DNA of 64,000 bases. It comes from Pseudo-nitzschia pungens (Eukaryota; Bacillariophyta; Bacillariophyceae; Bacillariales; Bacillariaceae). Below, in pieces: positions 42,263-53,554 of the stretch (its first letter is position 1; each line of letters begins with the position of its first letter). The position numbers and the translations under genes were made by a program. The stretch is from contig CM074759.1 in assembly GCA_037355855.1 (NCBI GenBank), forward strand, positions 7,998,001 through 8,062,000, in the 5' to 3' direction. The notes beneath the pieces are model-generated. The model saw only the letters and a program-made list of their open reading frames with translations, had not been told where the DNA came from and did no database searches.

Positions 42263-42949
42263 GGAGCGGTCGGAAATAGAAAAACGTGCGCACCGCGCGA
42301 CAGGTTAAGTTTTTTCAAAATGATACATATGAACTTACCGTACATACTACATATATCAACGTGTGATTTAATTTACGTATTAATACGTCGAACGAGATAA
42401 GTAACGTTCATGAAAAAAATCTCCACGATTCAAATTTAAAAAAGGGGGAACCGGGAAACTAAAACCGGGAAACTAAAAATAGTTGTTTTTGATTCACGTA
42501 ATTAATTAATTACGTACGTAATTAATTAATTACGTACGTAATTAATATTACGTACGATTCCACTTAATTACGTACGATTGCACTTAATTACGTACGAGTG
42601 AAGATTAATTACGTAACTATGTGGCTTAAATAAGTAAAGTAGCCAATTTAATGACGCAATAACAATTTAAATATAAAAACATAAGCCTTTCATTAAAGCC
42701 TCCAAATTGCTTCAATTTGATGACAAGGACGATGTATGCGCCTTTTAAAGTGATGCTAACAGCCACATATGGCGCCTTTACTGGTAAGGTAAGCCCCTTT
42801 AAGTGGCGCTAAAAGTCATGCTAGAAGTCACTCACTAAAAGTCACTCACCGTACCTTACCAACAAATGGCTGTCTTGAATGAGCCAATCAAAAAATTCTA
42901 TTTTCCAGTACAAATTGTACAGGGTTTTATGTGGAAAAAAAATTTAATA

Positions 42950-43815
42950 CAGGGGGGACAGCAAGCAGCAGCAACGTGTCAATACCGGTAGGGGGGGACA
43001 GCAAGCAGCAACGCGTCGTCGATAATACAGGGGGGGGGGACAGCAAGCAGCAACCAACGCGTCGATAATACAGGGGGGGGACAGCAAGCAGCGACGCGTC
43101 GATAATACAGGGGAGCAAGCAGCAACGCGTCGATGGGGGTAACCAGGCGCCATTTAAAGTGGCGCTGACAGCCACTTATTCGTACGTGCCGTCACGTACT
43201 TTACGTAAGCAGCAAACAGCAAACAGCAGCAACGCGTCGATAATACGGGGGGGACAGCCAGCAACGCGTCGATAATACAGGGGGGGACAGCAAGCAGGAA
43301 CCAACGCGTCGATAATACAGGGCGGGGGGACAGCAAGCAGCGACGCGTCGATAATACAGGGGAGCAAGCAGCAACGCGTCGATAGTACAGGGGGGGACAA
43401 CGCGTCGATGGGGGTAACCAGGCGCCATTTAAAGTGGCGCTGACAGCCACTTATTCGTACGTGCCGTCACGTACTTTACGTAAGCAGCAAACAGCAAACA
43501 GCAAGCAGCAACGCGTCGATAATACAGGGGGGACAGCAAGAAGCAAGCAGCAACGCGTCGATAATACAAGGGTGACAGCAAGCAGCAAGCAGCAACGCGT
43601 CGATAATACAGCGGGGGACAGCAAGCAGCAACGCGTCGATAATACAGGGGGAGGACAGCAAGCAACAACGCGTCGATAATACAGGGGGGACAGCAAGCAG
43701 CAACGCGTCGATAATACAGGGGAGGGACGGCAAGCAGCAGCAACGCGTCGATAATAAACGCGTCGATAATACACGGGGGGGACAGCAAGCAGCAGCAAGC
43801 AGCAACGCGTCGATA
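42950..43815 (-). repeat. Minisatellite array, inverted left part of element B
   Basis: The unit reads GGGGACAGCAAGCAGCAACG then CGTCGATAATACAG, the inverse of the element A unit. It contains a higher-order duplication of about 275 bp in which the subterminal segment starting GTAACCAGGCGCC recurs (43139 and 43414). Confidence 0.92.
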
Positions 43816-44330
43816 ATATCCCCCCCTGTATTATCGACGCGTTGCTGCTACTTGCTGCTTGCTGTCCCCCCCCTGTATTATCGACGCGTTGCTGCTACTT
43901 GCTGCTTGCTGTCCCCCCTGTATTATCAACGCCTTGCTGCTGCTTGCTGCTTGCTGTCCCCCTGTATTATCAACGCCTTGCTGCTACTTGCTGCTTGCTG
44001 TCCCCCCCCTGTATTATCGACGCGTTGCTGCTGCTTGCTGCTTGCCCTGTATTATCGACGCGTTGCTGATTGCTGTCCCCCCCCGTATTATCGACGCGTT
44101 GCTGATTGCTTGCTGTCCCCCCCCCCTGTATTATCGACGCGTTGCTGCTGCTTGCTGCTGCTTGCTGTCCCCCCTGTATTATCGACGCGTTGCTGCTGCT
44201 TGCTGCTGCTTGCTGTCCCCCCTGTATTATCGACGCGTTGCTGCTGCTTGCTGCTGCTTGCTGTCCCCCCTGTATTATCGACGCGTTGCTGCTTGCCGTG
44301 TTGCTGCTGCTTGCTGTCCCCCCTGTATTA
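43816..44330 (+). repeat. Minisatellite array, right part of element B
   Basis: The unit TGTATTATCGACGCGTTGCT followed by GCTTGCTG repeats and a C-run. Two units carry CAACGCCTT in place of CGACGCGTT. Ends at the junction TGTATTAATTTTTTTTC shared with element A. Confidence 0.92.
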
Positions 44331-45019
44331 ATTTTTTTTCTACATAAATCCCTGTACAATTTGTACTGGAAAATCGAATTTTTTGATTGGCTCATCACGA
44401 CAGCCATTTATTCGTACGGTACTCAGCTCCGGCAGAGTGACTTCTAGGGCTTACCTTACCAGTAAAGGCGCCATTGAAAGTGGCGCCGACAGCCCCCCGC
44501 ACGTAAACCAGTTGGGATATTAGTACGTACGTACCGAATAAGTGGCTATCAGCGGCACTTTGAATGGCGCGTATTATAGTAATAGCCTAAGCGCTACATT
44601 GATAGACTTAAGTACATTTTTAATGTTATTATCTAGCTTATTTAATTATGATATAAGCCACATAAGAGCTTAATTTTGAAATCGTGCGTAATTAAATCCA
44701 ATCGTACGTAATTAAATCCAATCGTACGTAATTAAATCCAATCGTACGTAATTAATTAATTACGTCCGTAATTATTTAATTACGTACGTAATTAATTAAT
44801 TACGTAAAAAAAACCCAATTTTTAGTTTCCCGGTTCCCCCTTTTTTAAATTTGAATCGTGGAGATTTTTTCATGAACGTTACGTATTACTACGTACACGT
44901 ACTGTAATACGTAAATCACATGTTGATATATGTAGTATGTATGGTAAGTTCATATGTATCATTTTGAAAAAACTTAACCTGTCGCGCGGTGCGCACGTTT
45001 TTCTATTTCCGACCGCTCC

Positions 45020-46496
45020 TGGAACTATGATAGCGTCTAGTGTCACACTATTGTTGATGGAAGCCAAACATGGATACGATACGAGGAGAAAAAGCATACG
45101 AGTAAGATAGCCTTATGTCACAATGCGGTAAGGTAGAACATTGTGAATTAGTTTCAACCTAATTTTGAACCACAAATCCACATACAGCCACCACACTAGT
45201 AGTACTAGTAGTCTGTAGAGGTATCAAAAGCAAAACTTTAGTTGTTTTCACAATAGTAGACTAGAACAATGATGAAACCAAATCAACCATGACCAACAAC
45301 AGTACTATTCCAGGAGATAGTGCTCCCCTGACCGCTCTTCCAACAAGCAAGAACATGGCGGCATCAAGAATGAGCAACAAGACCCAGGTGACAACAGTGG
45401 ACTACTGCTCCTAATGAACTGTCTTCTAGTGCAACTCATTGTTCTCCTAAGACTATTGCTCTCTTGTTGTTCAGAGAAATACTAGTAGCAGTAGTAGTAG
45501 TAGTAAGACTCCCCAATCAATGGGCACTTTCATTGACAGACAAGTAAGGACCAAAGTAGTACTACTAGTAGTAATAATTCCCACAACAAGAAGAATGACC
45601 TCTGGGAAATTTGGCTTGCAACATTGCTGCATCTCCAAAAACAACTACAGATTTGACCCCACCACTGGCAATGAGTACACAACCAGCAGCCAAGAACAAA
45701 CCATCCTCCTGATTCAAAACCCTGGTGTTTGCTGCTGGTGCTGGTGGTTTTTGACTGCTTTTTTGCTAGCCAGCGATTGCTGGCACTGCTAGTAGTACTA
45801 TCGATGAACAAGAACAGTTGCTTTCAGCAGCATCAGCAAGAATCCAGCCCACTCGACTAACATAGTAGCTTTGGGAGGATGAATCAATCAATCATCATTC
45901 ATCTGGTGGAATGTAGTACCCGCAGCAACAATAGTGGTACTTGTGTGAAGAACAACTTTGTGAACTCTCTGTAGTAAGATTACTACTATTGAATACGAAG
46001 TACGAAGTAAGATTAGTACGTAATTTGTTTGTCGTCATTCGTGTGACTCGTTTGAATGTAGATTACAGTGCAGCCATACTGGTAGTACGAACTCGTAGTC
46101 TTGTGATGTTGTGTTCTCTCAAAACCGATACATAGTAGCACCGTTTCTACATCCGCTTACGCTTACCGGTAGGATTTTTATTTTGTTTATTTGAACTGTG
46201 AATTCTGACGGAATCCTCTGTTTTTCGCACGATACTGGTGCTAAAATAAACGCGCCGGAACAAAAAAATACTACGTAATTGTGATGCACTGGCAGGTCGC
46301 ACGACTTGCTCGTACGGTACAGATTGAACGCCGGTGTTCGATCAGAGATGGTTGATGATTGAAGTTCTTTCATCCCGAATTCGTGTACCGGTACGAGCAT
46401 GATTAACTTACCGCGGTAACTTACGCGTACGGCTGGTTTGATGGCCTTCTTTCACTTTTCTCACCTCGAAATGCTTGTGCCAACACAAACGAAATA
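45020..46496. other. Intergenic region between element B and the dioxygenase gene
   Basis: TAC/TAG tracts at about 45196-45213, 45480-45508 and 45557-45575. A 90-codon frame (45520-45792) has no motif. No gene called. Confidence 0.5.
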
Positions 46497-47600
46497 ATGT
46501 GCTCGATCCTTGTGCACCCAGCGAACGATAACCTCATGGTTCGAACCATGCAGCAGGAAGACGGAAAGAAAGATCCCCATTCGTTCCGTCTTTCACCCCA
46601 TTATAGAAGCAACGGGGACGTGACATCGACACTCCTCTCTGCCGCATCATCGGAAGCCTCGTCGGTGGAAGAGCAAGAAACGATCATTGCCAAGGCCTTT
46701 GCAGACGATGGATTCTTTTTGCTGCGACAATTTTTCGACGCCGAGACACTGCTGCCGTTTCAAGGCTTTGCCAACGCCTACTTTTCGAAATGCTTCAAGG
46801 ATCTCCACGAGTGCGGCCACATTCCGATCCCCGCATACCGCCACGTTGAGTCCCCGAAAAGCGAGGAGGAGGAGGAAGAAGACGCCAACGACAGGCAAAA
46901 CCGGACCACGGCAACGTATACCCTGCAGCAGGGAGTTCCCAACGGTTTCCGAGAGATCGTCATGCGATCCCCGGGGAGGTACGAGCTGAGCTTGCTGCAT
47001 CTGAACCGGGCGCGCGGAGACGATCGGGGAAACCGGCAATCCTGGGACGCCCACGGGCTGGACTCCGCCCTTTGCTCCGTCACGGAAGCCCTGAAATCCT
47101 TGCTGCCGCGCTTGGTCGGACCGAGCTGCACCGACTACGACGACCTCAAGCTCTGCCACCTCTCCCTGCTGATCGCCACCCCCGGCTCGTCGGACCAATC
47201 CTGGCACGCCGACGGTGGGCACGCGAGCCTCTCGGAGCACCTGCCCTGCCATTGTTTCAACGTCTTTGTCCCGCTGCAAGACACGCCCCACGACCTGGGT
47301 CCGACGGAGGTCCGGCCCTCCTCGCAGTTCCTGACGCGAAACCTCGGTCCCATGATGCTGGCGGCGAAGTGCCGCAAAACCCTCCGGCCGCCGGTCTGGC
47401 CGGAGCTGGCCCTCGGTGACGTCATGGTGCTGGACTACCGGGTGTTGCACCGGGGACGAGCGAATCGGTCCGGCGGCCAAGTTCGGGCTACGAATCGGAA
47501 CTACCTGGTGCTGAGTTATTCCGAGCCCTGGTTCGAGGACGTTCTGAATTTTCCAAAGAGAAGCTTGTACGACTCTCCACCCGCCAAGGCAAAAGCATGA
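46497..47600 (+). CDS. Phytanoyl-CoA dioxygenase (PhyH)-like Fe(II)/2-oxoglutarate oxygenase
   Basis: 367 residues, one exon, ATG at 46497. An early FADDGFFLLRQFFD segment is the usual PhyH opening (dGyvvl+gvfd). The iron-binding facial triad is H237-x-D239 (SWHADGGH) and H318 (DYRVLHRGRANRS), with Arg residues about ten positions later that could bind 2-oxoglutarate (QVRATNRNYLVLSYSEPW). DLGPTEVRPSSQ is the typical PhyH turn before the second half (GPTxxxPGSH). A Glu-rich insertion sits near residues 120-135. Family members hydroxylate lipids, amino acids and secondary metabolites; the substrate here is unknown. There is no clear organelle signal. The gene is GC-rich and convergent with the GT14-like gene 670 bp away. 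Confidence 0.88.
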   Translation: MCSILVHPANDNLMVRTMQQEDGKKDPHSFRLSPHYRSNGDVTSTLLSAASSEASSVEEQETIIAKAFADDGFFLLRQFFDAETLLPFQGFANAYFSKCFKDLHECGHIPIPAYRHVESPKSEEEEEEDANDRQNRTTATYTLQQGVPNGFREIVMRSPGRYELSLLHLNRARGDDRGNRQSWDAHGLDSALCSVTEALKSLLPRLVGPSCTDYDDLKLCHLSLLIATPGSSDQSWHADGGHASLSEHLPCHCFNVFVPLQDTPHDLGPTEVRPSSQFLTRNLGPMMLAAKCRKTLRPPVWPELALGDVMVLDYRVLHRGRANRSGGQVRATNRNYLVLSYSEPWFEDVLNFPKRSLYDSPPAKAKA

Positions 47601-48270
47601 AACCCGTGTCGGAGCCGGAATCCGAATCGATCGATCCCGTGGACGGGCGCGAAAGAAAGCGCAACGGAAACGCAAAAACAAAGACGAAAACGAAAACGAA
47701 AACGAAAACAAATGCGACAGATGCAAACGACTCAATTCCCGCACGGGAGGAAACAATGACGTACCGATTCATTCGTTCGTTCCCCAACTCCGTAGCTCGG
47801 AACCGGCAACGCAACCAAGGTTTTGTCTAGGAAAATCCACGGCTCGCTCGGACATCATGGATACAGATCAGACGCAGTTCGGTTCTTGACTGCGATGCAG
47901 CACACAGTGCAATCTCACCTTGTCATCGGTCATCAAGGGAATTGTCCGTTACCACGGTTTTGTTGCCCAATAGCTAGGTTAGCAGTTCACAACGCTACTA
48001 GAAGTTACGTTTGTTTCTACTACTGATCACTGCTTTATACTGTAATCAATCGCAACATCCACGACTGTGTGCCCCAACGAAGAATAAAAGTGAATCAAAA
48101 AGCAACAATGGCGTCTTGATAGAAAGTTTTCTGCCTTCAGACTTCTTGTGGCCATAGCGATTGTGTGATGGTTCGTTTTTGCCGTTGACGTTGTCGTCGT
48201 TTTTGATCTTGTTGTTCTTGTTGAATGCTGATGTCTCCAACTACACTACGCTACGCTACACCACACCACA
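47601..48270. other. Convergent intergenic region
   Basis: Between the 3' ends of the dioxygenase and GT14-like genes. An (ACGAAA)n run lies at about 47675-47715. No gene seen. Confidence 0.5.
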
Positions 48271-49746
48271 TTACAGTTCCTCGTGCATTCCTCTGTTTGT
48301 CTCCAGCCACGGCAGGTCGATCTTGGTCTCGTTCGAGACCTTTCGCGCAAACAAAAACCTCTGCTTTCCCCCCCGGCTCCAACGCGCGATGGCTTCGGGG
48401 TTGATCTCGGCGAGGGTCTCGGGGCGAACGGCACGCAAATCGGTGCTCCATTCGACATACATGTAGTTGTCTTCGGCGGCGGGTACCGACGATTCCGACG
48501 GCAACGTGTCGTGGCGGTTCGCCAGGCGCACCGGCAGCCCCGCCCACCGGCTCAAGGACAAAAAGTAGGTTTCGTCGGAAGGAGCGACCATCTCAAAGTG
48601 CGGTTCGTACTGGTGGTGGTGCCCCACAAACCAGGTCGCCGCGGCGTGGTCCAGGATTGCCCACATCTCGGCGACCGCAAAGTCGGACCAGGTCAGGCTC
48701 GGGGGACTCGGCGTCGGCAGGGGCGCTTGGTTCGGCCCCGGCGGCAGCTTGTAGGGCGGCCGAATGGATTGGAAGCGCGACATGATTTCTCCGACCGCCG
48801 GGCGGCCCGGGGGCATGGCCTGGAAGACCGAGAACGTGGATCGTTCCGGTTGGGAGGGGGACACGAATCCGGGACCCGCCAATCGCTCGGCCATGGTCAA
48901 GGGATCCACCAGCGGGACGCTGTTGTCGCTGACGATTGCATACCAGTCCGCCCCGCCGAGGGCAACTTGCACGACGCTCATCATCAGGACAATCGCCCTG
49001 ACCAGCGAGGGGGACCTCCAGGCCGTGAATAGCAAAAGACCGGGATTGATCGGCACAATGTTTTTGTTCGCCGCTTCGTGTTCCGGCGCGGTGCAAAAGA
49101 CGCCACCCTCGTGCAGGCGTTTGGCAATCATCATGTCGTGCACAACGAGCCGGACCCTCACCCCCTGCTCCACGGCCAGCGTCAGGAACTCGCACCAAAC
49201 GTCGGGTCGGGGTCCAAGGCCGTCCCTGGAGAGCATCAGCAGGGCAATCCGAGGGTTCTCGGTGTCGAGCGGGATCCAGTTGTTCTCGAAATCTCCGTTC
49301 GAGATCCTCGGCAGCGTCAGTTGCTTGTTGACAAACTCTCCCAACCAATTGACAACCAGTTCGGGTTGCATGTCCCTATTGAATGGCTCCATTCGCACAA
49401 ATTGGCTGGAGGGATCGTTCGTTTGATGCGCGGGGAATTCCACCGCCAACAAAGACGTTTCGCTGTTTTTGTGTCGTTCGTTTGCGTATCGCACCGGACC
49501 CTCGAGGTCCTCGCAAAAGGTCGGGTCTTTGGTGCAAGCGATTCGGAACATGTTACCAGCATAGTGGGCGTTGTTCGCGAGACTCTTGGACAGCTCGTCC
49601 CAAAACTCGTCGAACGGGCAAGCACCATCGTCGTCACATTTTTTCCCTTCATAGTTGATCTGTAGAAAGTATCTCCCGGGTCTGGGAAGAGACTCGAAGG
49701 ATTCCCGGGTCAGGGTTGGGACCGGTGGGGGTTTCTCTTGTTGTCG

Positions 49747-49783
<37 letters not shown>

Positions 49784-49854
49784 CCGGACACCTGTGCGGT
49801 CAGACAAAGAATCACAACCGCGAGAGAAACGGTGTTGAACGGGTGGAAGCTCAT
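48271..49854 (-). CDS. Secretory protein: redox-dead thioredoxin-like domain plus GT14 (core-2/I-branching) domain
   Basis: 527 residues from ATG 49854, the first in-frame ATG. Residues 1-24 form a signal peptide ending QVSG, directly followed by poly-Gln (25-36). Residues 47-135 resemble a PDI-type thioredoxin domain (LTRESFESL, then FDEFWDELSKSLANN and FRIACTKDPTFCEDL), but no CxxC is present; only C73 and C79 lie in that loop. Residues from about 210 look like the GT14/DUF266 fold: ALLMLSRDGLGPRPDVW, the DWYAIVSDNSVPL acceptor loop near 302, WFVGHHHQYEPHF, the ETYFLSL acidic site, YVEWS near 468 and the closing RFLFARKV, which matches the FLFARKF end of plant members. These are Golgi glycosyltransferases. 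The lumenal location is inferred; donor and acceptor are unknown. Confidence 0.82.
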
Positions 49855-50513
49855 CTTGGGAGATGGGTGGATTGATTCGCTTGGTTCCAGTGGAGTTTCG
49901 TTCGGCACTGCCGTTCGTTGACCAAACGCGGCACTTATTTATGCGCGAGGCAACGGCCCAGTATTTTGGACCCAAGGTAACTCTAAGTTACTCGATACTG
50001 ATACTTCGGAGTACCGTGCCGTAATTATGTAGACTGTTGGCTGTTGTGGCTGCAGATACAGTACGTGTACGATGTTGGCACGAGTTTCGATGAAGTTCCG
50101 AGTAAATTACGGTGAGATTACGGTGTTGGTATGATGAACTATTCCAGCCTGTTTCGCACTCGATCTAAAATATTTTTTTTAGAATAATGCAGTTGCATGT
50201 TTTCGGTGTTACGAGTAACTACCTTACCACCAGTAACCTTCCTTTCTATTGGCGCTTGGGGTTGCCACGAAATGTGTTTCTAATTTCTGAGCGACAGTCT
50301 TCACCAGATTCAGCGTCATGGTTGCAAAATTATATCCCACATCTCATTTTCAGACTATTTTAGTGACCATTCGAGTTTTTTGTTCGAAAAAGACTTCATT
50401 GTTCCCAAGAAGCCTACCGGTATGAAACTACTGCGGAATTAAGTACGAAGTAATTTACTGTAGCTCTTACGTAGTACGAAGTACTTGTATTTACCAGGGG
50501 TCATTTAGTTCTT
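49855..50513. other. Intergenic region
   Basis: Upstream of the GT14-like gene. Contains TATTTACCAGGGGT at about 50488, the same word that starts the element beginning near 50514. Nothing else. Confidence 0.45.
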
Positions 50514-50748
50514 CCGTACAGTAGTATTTACCAGGGGTAATAATTAGAAGGGGTGTGCAACGATCACTAAAAATCAGGTGATTCATATTCCATGTGTGGT
50601 CCAAATAAAAAATTCTTCCCTCGGTCAATCTTTTTCTTCTCATAATTTACTTCAGATCACTACTACTAGTAGTAAAAGTGTACCTGATAAACCAACTTAC
50701 CAAGTACACTTCCATTCACTCTCCAACTTTCAAATTCAATACGCAGTT

Positions 50749-50794
50749 CACACACACACACACAGACATATATATATATATATATATATATATA
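50749..50794. repeat. (CA)n-(TA)n microsatellite
   Basis: A dinucleotide CA run followed after a short break by about 13 TA units. Confidence 0.95.
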
Positions 50795-50887
50795 GTTGAG
50801 CGTCAAGTAGTAAGTACCCTTTTCAGTTTCAGTTTACGTACCTCTGCTGTCTGATATTGCTGATTCAAACTAGTACCACCAGTGATC

Positions 50888-51425
50888 GGAACATTATGGA
50901 AAAAAGTTTTTTTGAGAAAATTTCCATATTCATGCGCGTTGCGCGCAATAAAATTGATGTATTTTTAACGGCTGTTTTTTGTTGAATATCCACTTTAACG
51001 GCTGTACGAGTACGCAGAGTGTCCTCAAAACTGTCCTCAAAACGTGTCCTCAAAAAGTGTCCTCAACGATTTTGTCCTCAACAGACTGTCCTCAACCATT
51101 ATGTCCTCAAAAATTATGTCCTCAACGTTTTGTCCTCAACCTCTATGACTTCAACGTTGAGGTTGAGGACAAAACGTTGAGGACATAATTTTTGAGGACA
51201 TAATGGTTGAGGACAGTCTGTTGAGGACAAAATCGTTGAGGACACTTTTTGAGGACAATCGTTTTTTGAGGACAAAGATGACGGTTGAAGACCGTTAAAT
51301 TATGGTCGCTCTTCTTTATATATAGAAGAGCCGTTATTGCCCTAAGATTTTTTGAGAGTAGTCGCGCGCACAATGCGCATGAAAATGGAAATTTTCCAGA
51401 AAAGTTTTTTTTTCCATAATGTTCC
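50888..51425. mobile_element. Foldback element built of TGTCCTCAA repeats
   Basis: Ends GGAACATTATGGAAAAAA and its inverse TTTTTTCCATAATGTTCC enclose about 60-bp arms that also share GAAAATTTCCAT and CATGCGC. The centre (51018-51275) is a second, near-perfect palindrome: nine TGTCCTCAA words on the left arm and eight TTGAGGACA words on the right, in mirror order with matching spacers. The axis lies near 51160. The transcript of either strand would form a hairpin of more than 110 bp. No protein is encoded. Confidence 0.85.
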
Positions 51426-51854
51426 TGTGCCTTCCACCTGGGATACAAAATACAAAATTGGATCGTCCATCTGTCATCTGTTTTATTTTTATTCAATTAA
51501 AAGATTCCAGTTCAAACCAAAATTTGGACCATCCATCCACATAAATTACTTTACCTTTCATCCATCTAGACTGAAAATGAGTAATATATTCAGAATCCTT
51601 GTAAAAAATTGGGGTAGATACAATATTCATCACATATTATTTTTTTACAATTTTTGATGGAGTTGCAATAGAGTGAAGTGTAATACAGTAGTTGTTGTTA
51701 GTATTATGCAGTGAAAGTGGAAAAAAATTAAGGTTGAGGGGAATAGTATGGAGTGCTTGTTTTAACTACAAGTATTTATACAGCAAACATGGATGACAGA
51801 CAGATGTAGCAGTGGTACAACCCTTCTAATTATGACCCCTGGTATTTACTACTA

Positions 51855-52484
51855 CGGATCCCCTAACAATTGAAATGGATGTTTTTTACCGGAAATTAAC
51901 AGACACGGACCAAAAAAAGAAGCTCAACCCCATGCTCAGAAAAATTTACTCACAGTACATAGATCACTGAAACCCCTGAGACTGTCGCCATTGGCTCCTA
52001 TTGACTCACTCAGAGGGGGGTTGAAAAAATTACTAAGTAGTTGATTAGATCTATTTTGCGGGAACACCATTGTTCTTTGGTTCGGTTCTTTGAAAGTTGC
52101 TTCCGAACATGTTTTTTTTTCGACAACAACAGGTGATACTTTGCCTCTTGCTTGAGAGTGGTCATCAGGGGGGACTACCAACAGTCTCCTTGCTACTGTT
52201 TTGGTTGGTCAGCTGGTTGCCGCCGGGTAGATCTTGGATGGAGTAGAAACGGACTTGCTGTCGGAAAAGAAACATTCGAACAACTGGCCGAAGGACAATG
52301 GTGTCCTTGTAAAAATAGATCTATTCAAACTAGTTTTTCCAACCCCCTTCTGAGTGAGTCAATACCAGCCAATGACAACATTCAAAGGGTTTTTAGTGAT
52401 CTCTGTACTGTAAGTAAATTTTTCTAAGCAGGGGGTTTCGATTTCCTTTAAAAAAAACACCCATTTCAATTGTTAGGCGATCCG
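51855..52484. mobile_element. MITE-like element with ~230-bp imperfect inverted repeats
   Basis: The left arm starts CGGATCCCCTAACAATTGAA; the right arm ends with the inverse (TTCAATTGTTAGGCGATCCG, to 52484). Pairing continues through TATTGACTCACTCAGA and ACACCATTGT, with many mismatches, so the insertion is old. It abuts the preceding element. Confidence 0.75.
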
Positions 52485-53348
52485 TACGGTTGTATTTACC
52501 TCGCATATTTATTTCCGTAAGGTTAAGTTACTTTATGAAGTAAACATACCGTATCTCGACCGTACGTACTGAGAATACAAGTACAAGTACTAGGTTCGCA
52601 TACAAGTACCAGGTTTACGAAGATTGGGCGTAAAAGTATGTACACGTACCGGTACCCTTACATGTACCAGTACACCCACAGGTTTTCATAATACGAAGTA
52701 ATGTTTACTAATCTTACGTAATAGAAGTAATATTATCATCCGCACCAAGATCACACTGTTCATACCTTGCGTACTTGTGCTAGGTAACCTTACCGTACGT
52801 ACAATAATTACTTCTATTGATTCTTCTTCGCTCGTAGTTGAGTTTCCTTCTCCACGCCATCTGGTAGGATTTTGTGCGCGAGACACTCGTACAGCAATTC
52901 GTACAGTTTCTCACGACACAGTGTCCCGTAAGAATACGAATCGAGTCAATCAATCAATCATCCCATTATAAATCCGTAATTTACAGCAGTAAGGTTACCG
53001 GTAAGGTTCTTATCAACAGTAATTAACCTTACGGTATCCATAATCCATACAAGTAAGTTACCAGGTAAGATCTTATCGTCCGTGTACACGCACACGACAA
53101 AATAAAGAATAAAAATACGAAAATAATTGAAATAGAACACGACACAACTTCTCTCCGTATCATCATCATCATCATCATCATCATCACCACAATACTGGTA
53201 CCGGTATCCAAAGCCCAAAGCGAAGCGACGCAATCAGGATTCGCATTCGCATTCGCATTCGCATTCGCATATTCAGCAAAAGCAAAAGCAAAAGCATTAG
53301 CAAGAGCAACACTATCACTACCGCTATCACCATCACCACCGCCGCCAG
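52485..53348. other. Intergenic, upstream of the acidic-protein gene
   Basis: Dense in GTACGTAC, GGTAAGG and ACCGGTA words. An ATC/CAT run lies at 53158-53186 and an (ATTCGC)n run at 53238-53270, just before the gene at 53349. The last ~70 bases carry CATCACCACCG-like repeats that may be 5' UTR. Confidence 0.5.
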
Positions 53349-53518
53349 ATGCCCCAACGGCGCGCGCTGAACCGTCGCCGCACCCGTGCTTCCCGGAGCA
53401 AGACCCATCGGCCGGCCTCGACGGACGACGGGGAGGACGAAGAGGCCTCCTCCGTTTCCGAAAACCACAACGATGACGATGACGATGACGATGAATACGT
53501 CGACAGCAATAGCAATAG

Positions 53519-53554
<36 letters not shown>

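Larger units (their letters stand above)
42263..45019. mobile_element. TIR element B: second copy, with opposed minisatellite arrays
   Basis: The ends GGAGCGGTCGGAAATAG and CTATTTCCGACCGCTCC match element A. The parts are in the same order: TIR of about 210 bp, ACGTAATTAATTACGT array, AT-rich subterminal region with the GTGGCGCTGACAGCCAC motif, minisatellite core, and the mirror set. The core differs: the left array (42950-43815) is in inverse orientation to the right array (43816-44330), making a large palindrome. No protein frame outside the repeats and no transposase. A six-base CCTGGA occurs at both borders (42260-42265 and 45018-45023) but overlaps the TIR end, so it is only a possible target duplication. 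Confidence 0.88.
50514..51856. mobile_element. Outer inverted-repeat element with a nested foldback element
   Basis: The left end GTAGTATTTACCAGGGGTAA to about 50560 is inverted at 51812-51856 (CTTCTAATTATGACCCCTGG, then TATTTACTACTACGG). The arms are about 45 bp. The interior carries a (CA)n(TA)n tract (50749-50794) and a second inverted-repeat element (50888-51425), so two insertions appear nested. No coding sequence. Confidence 0.65.

Noticed and set aside
42950..44330. CRISPR-like array
   Set aside because: The repeat has no unique spacers of constant length; unit variation is in C-run and GCT number. It is a eukaryotic minisatellite.
42260..45023. CCTGGA as a firm 6-bp target-site duplication of element B
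   Set aside because: It overlaps the GGA that belongs to the terminal repeat in element A, and element A shows no matching duplication, so it is only a possibility.
45520..45792. 90-codon frame near TAC/TAG tracts
   Set aside because: No motif and ordinary composition for a chance frame.
46647..47756. 369-codon minus frame over the dioxygenase gene
   Set aside because: The plus strand encodes a PhyH-like protein with the iron triad; this is its shadow.
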